Of a stretch of DNA of 9,798 bases, positions 7,795-9,798 are shown piece by piece. A program made the translations under genes and the position numbers. The DNA is from Promethearchaeota archaeon. Lineage in GTDB: Archaea; Asgardarchaeota; Lokiarchaeia; Sigynarchaeales; SOKP01. The stretch covers positions 1 through 9,798 of the forward strand of contig JAEOTL010000354.1 of the NCBI GenBank assembly GCA_016839845.1, given 5' to 3'. Numbering within the stretch: position 1 is the stretch's first letter; the number at the start of each line of letters is the position of its first letter. The notes beneath the pieces are model-generated. The model did not search any database and was not told the DNA's origin. It saw only the letters and a program-made list of their open reading frames with translations.

Positions 7795-7927
7795 TAGTGT
7801 AAATTTAACATAATAAATTTTAACGTCGAGATGATATCCCCAGAGTTGGGAATAACATGTTTTAAGCTTATTGGGGTAAAATTCTTCTTTTTTTAGTTTC
7901 CTACTGATGTTAAAAATTTTATTCCAA
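7795..7927. other. Intergenic region with paired C/G-rich segments and a T7 tract
   Basis: The gap upstream of the small GTPase holds near-direct repeats AAATTTAAC (from 7801) and AAATTTTAAC (from 7815). Next comes CCCCA (7838-7842) facing TGGGG (7872-7876), with a smaller CCCA/TGGG pairing inside and AATAA/TTATT between the outer arms. A plus-strand T7 run lies at 7888-7894. It could be an operator-like region or a small structured RNA, but no known family is recognised. Confidence 0.2.
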
Positions 7928-8638
7928 TTATGAAAATAGACGAATTAATTCCTCAGTATTATCAACTAAAATGTCTGGTTTGTGTTCTAATAAAGCACTC
8001 TTTTGTGCTAAACCTGAAGCAACGCAAATTACTTTCACCTTTGCTGCCTTTCCCGCATCAATATCCGATGTCATATCGCCCACAAAAATCGCTTCTGATG
8101 GTTTAATTCCCCATTCACTGAGAATAATATTAAGACCTTCCGGATTAGGTTTAGTTTCTGAAACCTCGTTAAATCCAATTATGGGGTTAAAAAATTTAGT
8201 AAGATTAAATTTGTCCAATACTTCTTCAGCATATTGCCTTTTATTGTTTGTTAATATTGCTAACCTCAATTTATTTTTGGATAAATTTGAAATTAAATCG
8301 TCTATACCTTTATAGATTGTAGATTCAGCATCCTTATACTTATTAAATTGGTTGAAAAGAAAGATTGCGATTCGGAGCTTTTTGAAAAAACTAATCCCCT
8401 CCAGAAATTTAACTTTTAATAATTCATATGAATTTAGCAGGATTTTGGGTACGGGATAATTCTGAATATCTTCTATAAGATGGGCAATTTCTTCCATAAC
8501 TTCTTCGCGATTAATTGTTAATTGATATTTTTCAATTCCGTCCTCAACTGCTTTATTTAAAGCATCAGAAATGTTAAAAATAGTACCATCTAGGTCCCAA
8601 ATTAAACCTTTATATTTATCCAAGTTAATTTTTTCCAT
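7928..8638 (-). CDS. HAD-superfamily phosphatase, phosphoglycolate-phosphatase-like
   Basis: This is a haloacid-dehalogenase-fold hydrolase, most likely a Mg-dependent phosphatase of small phosphorylated metabolites; the substrate cannot be told from sequence. The 236-residue protein has all four motifs. Motif I DLDGT supplies nucleophile D15 and general acid/base D17. Motif II is LAILTNNK with T130, motif III is ETKPNPEG with K163, and motif IV is GDMTSD with D188 and D192. A helical cap of about 90 residues lies between motifs I and II, as in subfamily I members with a C1 cap such as Gph or PpaX. The start is the ATG at 8638 beside the first homologous residues, without a clear Shine-Dalgarno sequence. 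It lies between a longin-like gene and the small GTPase on the same strand, with 174- and 215-base gaps, so the three need not be one operon. The N-terminus has no signal peptide, so the protein should be cytosolic. Confidence 0.92.
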   Translation of the reverse strand: MEKINLDKYKGLIWDLDGTIFNISDALNKAVEDGIEKYQLTINREEVMEEIAHLIEDIQNYPVPKILLNSYELLKVKFLEGISFFKKLRIAIFLFNQFNKYKDAESTIYKGIDDLISNLSKNKLRLAILTNNKRQYAEEVLDKFNLTKFFNPIIGFNEVSETKPNPEGLNIILSEWGIKPSEAIFVGDMTSDIDAGKAAKVKVICVASGLAQKSALLEHKPDILVDNTEELIRLFS

Positions 8639-8659
8639 ATTAAAGTGAAGTAATTTTAA

Positions 8660-8679
8660 TTCAAAAAAAAGTTTTTGAA
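8660..8679 (-). repeat. 8-bp inverted repeat with T8 upstream of the HAD gene
   Basis: TTCAAAAA (8660-8667) and TTTTTGAA (8672-8679) form a perfect 8-bp stem with a 4-base loop. Read on the minus strand it contains eight consecutive T and lies 21 bases before the HAD start codon. It may stop transcripts arriving from the longin gene, or act as a binding site at the HAD promoter (TATA-like AATTAAAATT overlaps its downstream side). Low-complexity A/T content makes a chance origin possible. Confidence 0.35.
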
Positions 8680-8853
8680 GTCTCCTTTTCTTATGTCTTT
8701 CGTATATAAACTTTCATAATATCCAAATAGAGGATCTTATGCGTTTGAAATTAACTATCTTGGAATATAAACCCCTCTTAAACAAAATTAAAGATATATT
8801 CTTCTCTCGAGTCAATTAATTCAACAATTTTTCTCAAACTTTATATTTTTTAA

Positions 8854-9309
8854 TTAATGCAGTAAAGATATTACCTTCTCTTCTAAAGTCTGAGTTCCTG
8901 TTCCGAAAATTTTATCAATCTCGTGCCTAAAAGGCTCAAATTTAACGACCTCTGTGATTTTGGAACCACTATATTCAGATATAAATTTCCTTAATAATTT
9001 TTCTAATATTGGTATGATCGTCTTGTTTAGATATTTCTCAAGCCTGTCATCTTTATTGATAACCAAAAAGGCAAGCACATCTTGTACTTTCCCGTAGAAG
9101 TCAATCATTCTCCCCTTTTTGAAAACTATGGTATATTTACTACTTTCAAAATATTCTATTGGCGTTAGCAAGCATTCAGCAAATGTTAAAAGTCCACTCA
9201 AAAGTCCGCTTGTACAAATTAGATCTGCTGATTCCTTACTTGCCCTATGATAACTCGCAAATATAGCAGGAATTCCATTGAAGATGATACCAGCTTCTCG
9301 AATTAACAT
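8854..9309 (-). CDS. Probable longin-like small protein, function unknown
   Basis: I do not recognise a named family with certainty. The 151-residue protein has the hydrophobic and charge pattern of a longin-type fold. Two strands come first (IREAGIIFNG, IPAIFASYH), then an amphipathic helix (about 27-48, LICTSGLLSGLLTFAECLL). Three more strands follow (about 51-65 IEYFESSKYTIVF, 68-75, 77-84 DVLAFLVIN), and then a long helix (about 88-113, RLEKYLNKTIIPILEKLLRKF). The beginning M-IRE--I---GIP and the strand-helix order resemble many small Lokiarchaeal proteins placed with longin/roadblock domains. In eukaryotes such domains regulate or scaffold small GTPases. There is no signal peptide or transmembrane helix, and the C-terminal 40 residues are charged. 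A Rab-like GTPase gene lies about 1.1 kb downstream on the same strand, which fits but does not prove a functional link. The start ATG follows a run of A without a Shine-Dalgarno sequence. Confidence 0.75.
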   Translation of the reverse strand: MLIREAGIIFNGIPAIFASYHRASKESADLICTSGLLSGLLTFAECLLTPIEYFESSKYTIVFKKGRMIDFYGKVQDVLAFLVINKDDRLEKYLNKTIIPILEKLLRKFISEYSGSKITEVVKFEPFRHEIDKIFGTGTQTLEEKVISLLH

Positions 9310-9348
9310 TTTTTTTCCAAGGAGAGATTAAACCAAATTAAACAAAAA

Positions 9349-9360
9349 ATAAAATATTTT
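9349..9360 (-). promoter_or_regulatory. TATA-like box for the longin-like gene
   Basis: AT-only sequence with the core AAATATTTTA on the minus strand lies about 45 bases before the ATG at 9309 and would give a leader of about 20 bases. The palindrome CTTTATAAAG (9369-9378) is an alternative that would give a longer leader and could work in either direction. The choice is uncertain. Confidence 0.35.
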
Positions 9361-9514
9361 TAACTTATCTTTATAAAGATCGAAATCAACCTTTTTAAAT
9401 ATTTCCCCCCTAATAATTTTCCGCCGCATCAGAACAATAACTTTGGTTAAGGATCTCGTTTTGTCGGTTCATTCAATCTCTTTAATTAATCCTATTGAAC
9501 ATTTTTTTGATAGA

Positions 9515-9523
9515 TTTATATAA
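9515..9523 (+). promoter_or_regulatory. Strong TATA-box match TTTATATAA with no obvious gene downstream
   Basis: TTTATATAA is close to the archaeal TATA consensus TTTATATA. A start site would be expected near 9545. Within 230 bases downstream there is no sizeable reading frame until 9776, so the box may drive a long-leader transcript of the gene at 9776, a small RNA, or nothing. Confidence 0.4.
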
Positions 9524-9740
9524 TGCTTAAACATTTTTCTTTCTAACATTTATGTAGATTGAACTTTTAAAGCAAAAAACGAAGAAAAAAGATAAAAAAA
9601 AAATTCCTTTTTCGTTAAAATTTCTTTCATCCTTCATGGTAAGAGAAAGCCACCATAGAATGCAAATTAGATAAAGTAAGTTTAATTATACTATTCCTCA
9701 ATATTTATAGAATCAAAGCACTATTATTAATATTAAAACA

Positions 9741-9749
9741 GAATATAAG
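9741..9749 (+). promoter_or_regulatory. TATA-like box ahead of the gene starting at 9776
   Basis: GAATATAAG is centred about 31 bases before the ATG at 9776. This predicts transcription starting about five bases before that codon, giving a nearly leaderless message like the one proposed for the small GTPase. Confidence 0.35.
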
Positions 9750-9775
9750 TTTGAGAGATATTATTTAAATTAGCT

Positions 9776-9798
9776 ATGAACGAAAATCAGCAAGACAA
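9776..9798 (+). CDS. Possible start of a plus-strand gene, truncated by the window edge
   Basis: ATG at 9776 opens a frame reading MNENQQD that runs off the end of the window. A TATA-like box at the right distance (9741-9749) supports a real start. Only seven codons are visible, so neither function nor reality can be judged beyond this; no Shine-Dalgarno sequence is present. Confidence 0.35.

Larger units (their letters stand above)
9310..9775. other. 466-base intergenic region with no convincing protein gene; several promoter-like boxes
   Basis: The region separates the minus-strand longin gene from a probable plus-strand gene at 9776. Visible items are: palindromic CTTTATAAAG (9369-9378), TTTAAATA (9394-9401), a C6 run (9405-9410), a comparatively GC-rich segment starting CCGCCGCATC (9421), a TTCAAT/ATTGAA stem followed by T7 (9472-9508), and TTTATATAA (9515-9523). 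Further on are an imperfect stem AACGAAg/CTTTTTCGTT (9578-9616) and ATGGT/ACCAT (9636-9656). No tRNA, rRNA, CRISPR repeat or C/D-box pair is recognisable. The longest plus-strand frames here are only a dozen codons or so. Confidence 0.6.

Noticed and set aside
7829..7907. C/D-box RNA, from GATGATA and a downstream CTGA
   Set aside because: The C box has two mismatches to RTGATGA, no terminal stem brackets the boxes, and there is no second C'/D' pair.
9421..9500. tRNA, suggested by GGTTCATTC resembling a T-arm
   Set aside because: The bases on either side do not pair as a T stem, and no acceptor stem or anticodon arm can be made.
9553..9558. ATG directly followed by TAG downstream of the TTTATATAA box
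   Set aside because: A start-stop could be regulatory, but nothing else supports translation here and the combination is expected by chance in AT-rich DNA.
9636..9674. 12-codon frame MVRESHHRMQIR
   Set aside because: It is very short, has no ribosome binding site and overlaps an ATGGT/ACCAT inverted repeat, so it is not separable from chance.

Overview
The window most likely comes from an Asgard archaeon, probably of the Lokiarchaeia type. The translation proteins are archaeal/eukaryotic in type: aIF5B, a class I (archaeal) CCA-adding enzyme and an EF-2 paralogue. There is also a Ras/Rab-like small GTPase and a small protein that looks like a longin-fold domain. The DNA is AT-rich, intergenic regions carry archaeal TATA-like boxes and oligo-T tracts, and Shine-Dalgarno signals are weak or absent. 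The lineage is inferred from gene content; no marker here fixes it at genus level.

Layout of the plus-strand block (1-7079): the C-terminal part of UvrA (entering from the left), aIF5B (best start 1352), CCA tRNA nucleotidyltransferase (3260-4729), and an EF-2-family protein (4797-7079). The EF-2 frame is open throughout except for one in-frame TAG at 4998-5000, inside the switch I region of the GTPase domain. Three consecutive genes therefore serve translation: subunit joining, tRNA 3'-end maturation and a translocase-like GTPase. Each gap is about 70-110 bases and has its own TATA-like or T-rich sequence, so separate transcription is at least as likely as one operon.

Layout of the minus-strand block (7184-9309): in transcription order, a longin-like protein (9309-8854), a HAD-family phosphatase (8638-7928) and a Rab-like small GTPase (7753-7184). 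This block converges on the EF-2 gene across a 104-base gap with T tracts and a 7-bp hairpin with a GAAA loop. Small GTPases and longin/roadblock proteins are abundant eukaryotic-signature proteins in Asgard genomes and may work as GTPase and regulator, but no partnership is proven here. The last 0.47 kb (9310-9775) has no convincing protein gene. It holds several promoter-like boxes and a possible small RNA, and a plus-strand gene probably begins at 9776 and leaves the window.

The most interesting point is the EF-2 gene. Its two functional loops at the tip of domain IV are degenerate, as described for the second EF-2 paralogue of diphthamide-lacking Asgard archaea, although the target histidine itself is kept. 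The single amber codon falls in a stretch that looks like extra sequence compared with ordinary archaeal EF-2. It could be an assembly error, a recent nonsense mutation, or real readthrough. TAG ends both uvrA and the aIF5B gene at their natural C-termini, which argues against wholesale reassignment of TAG.
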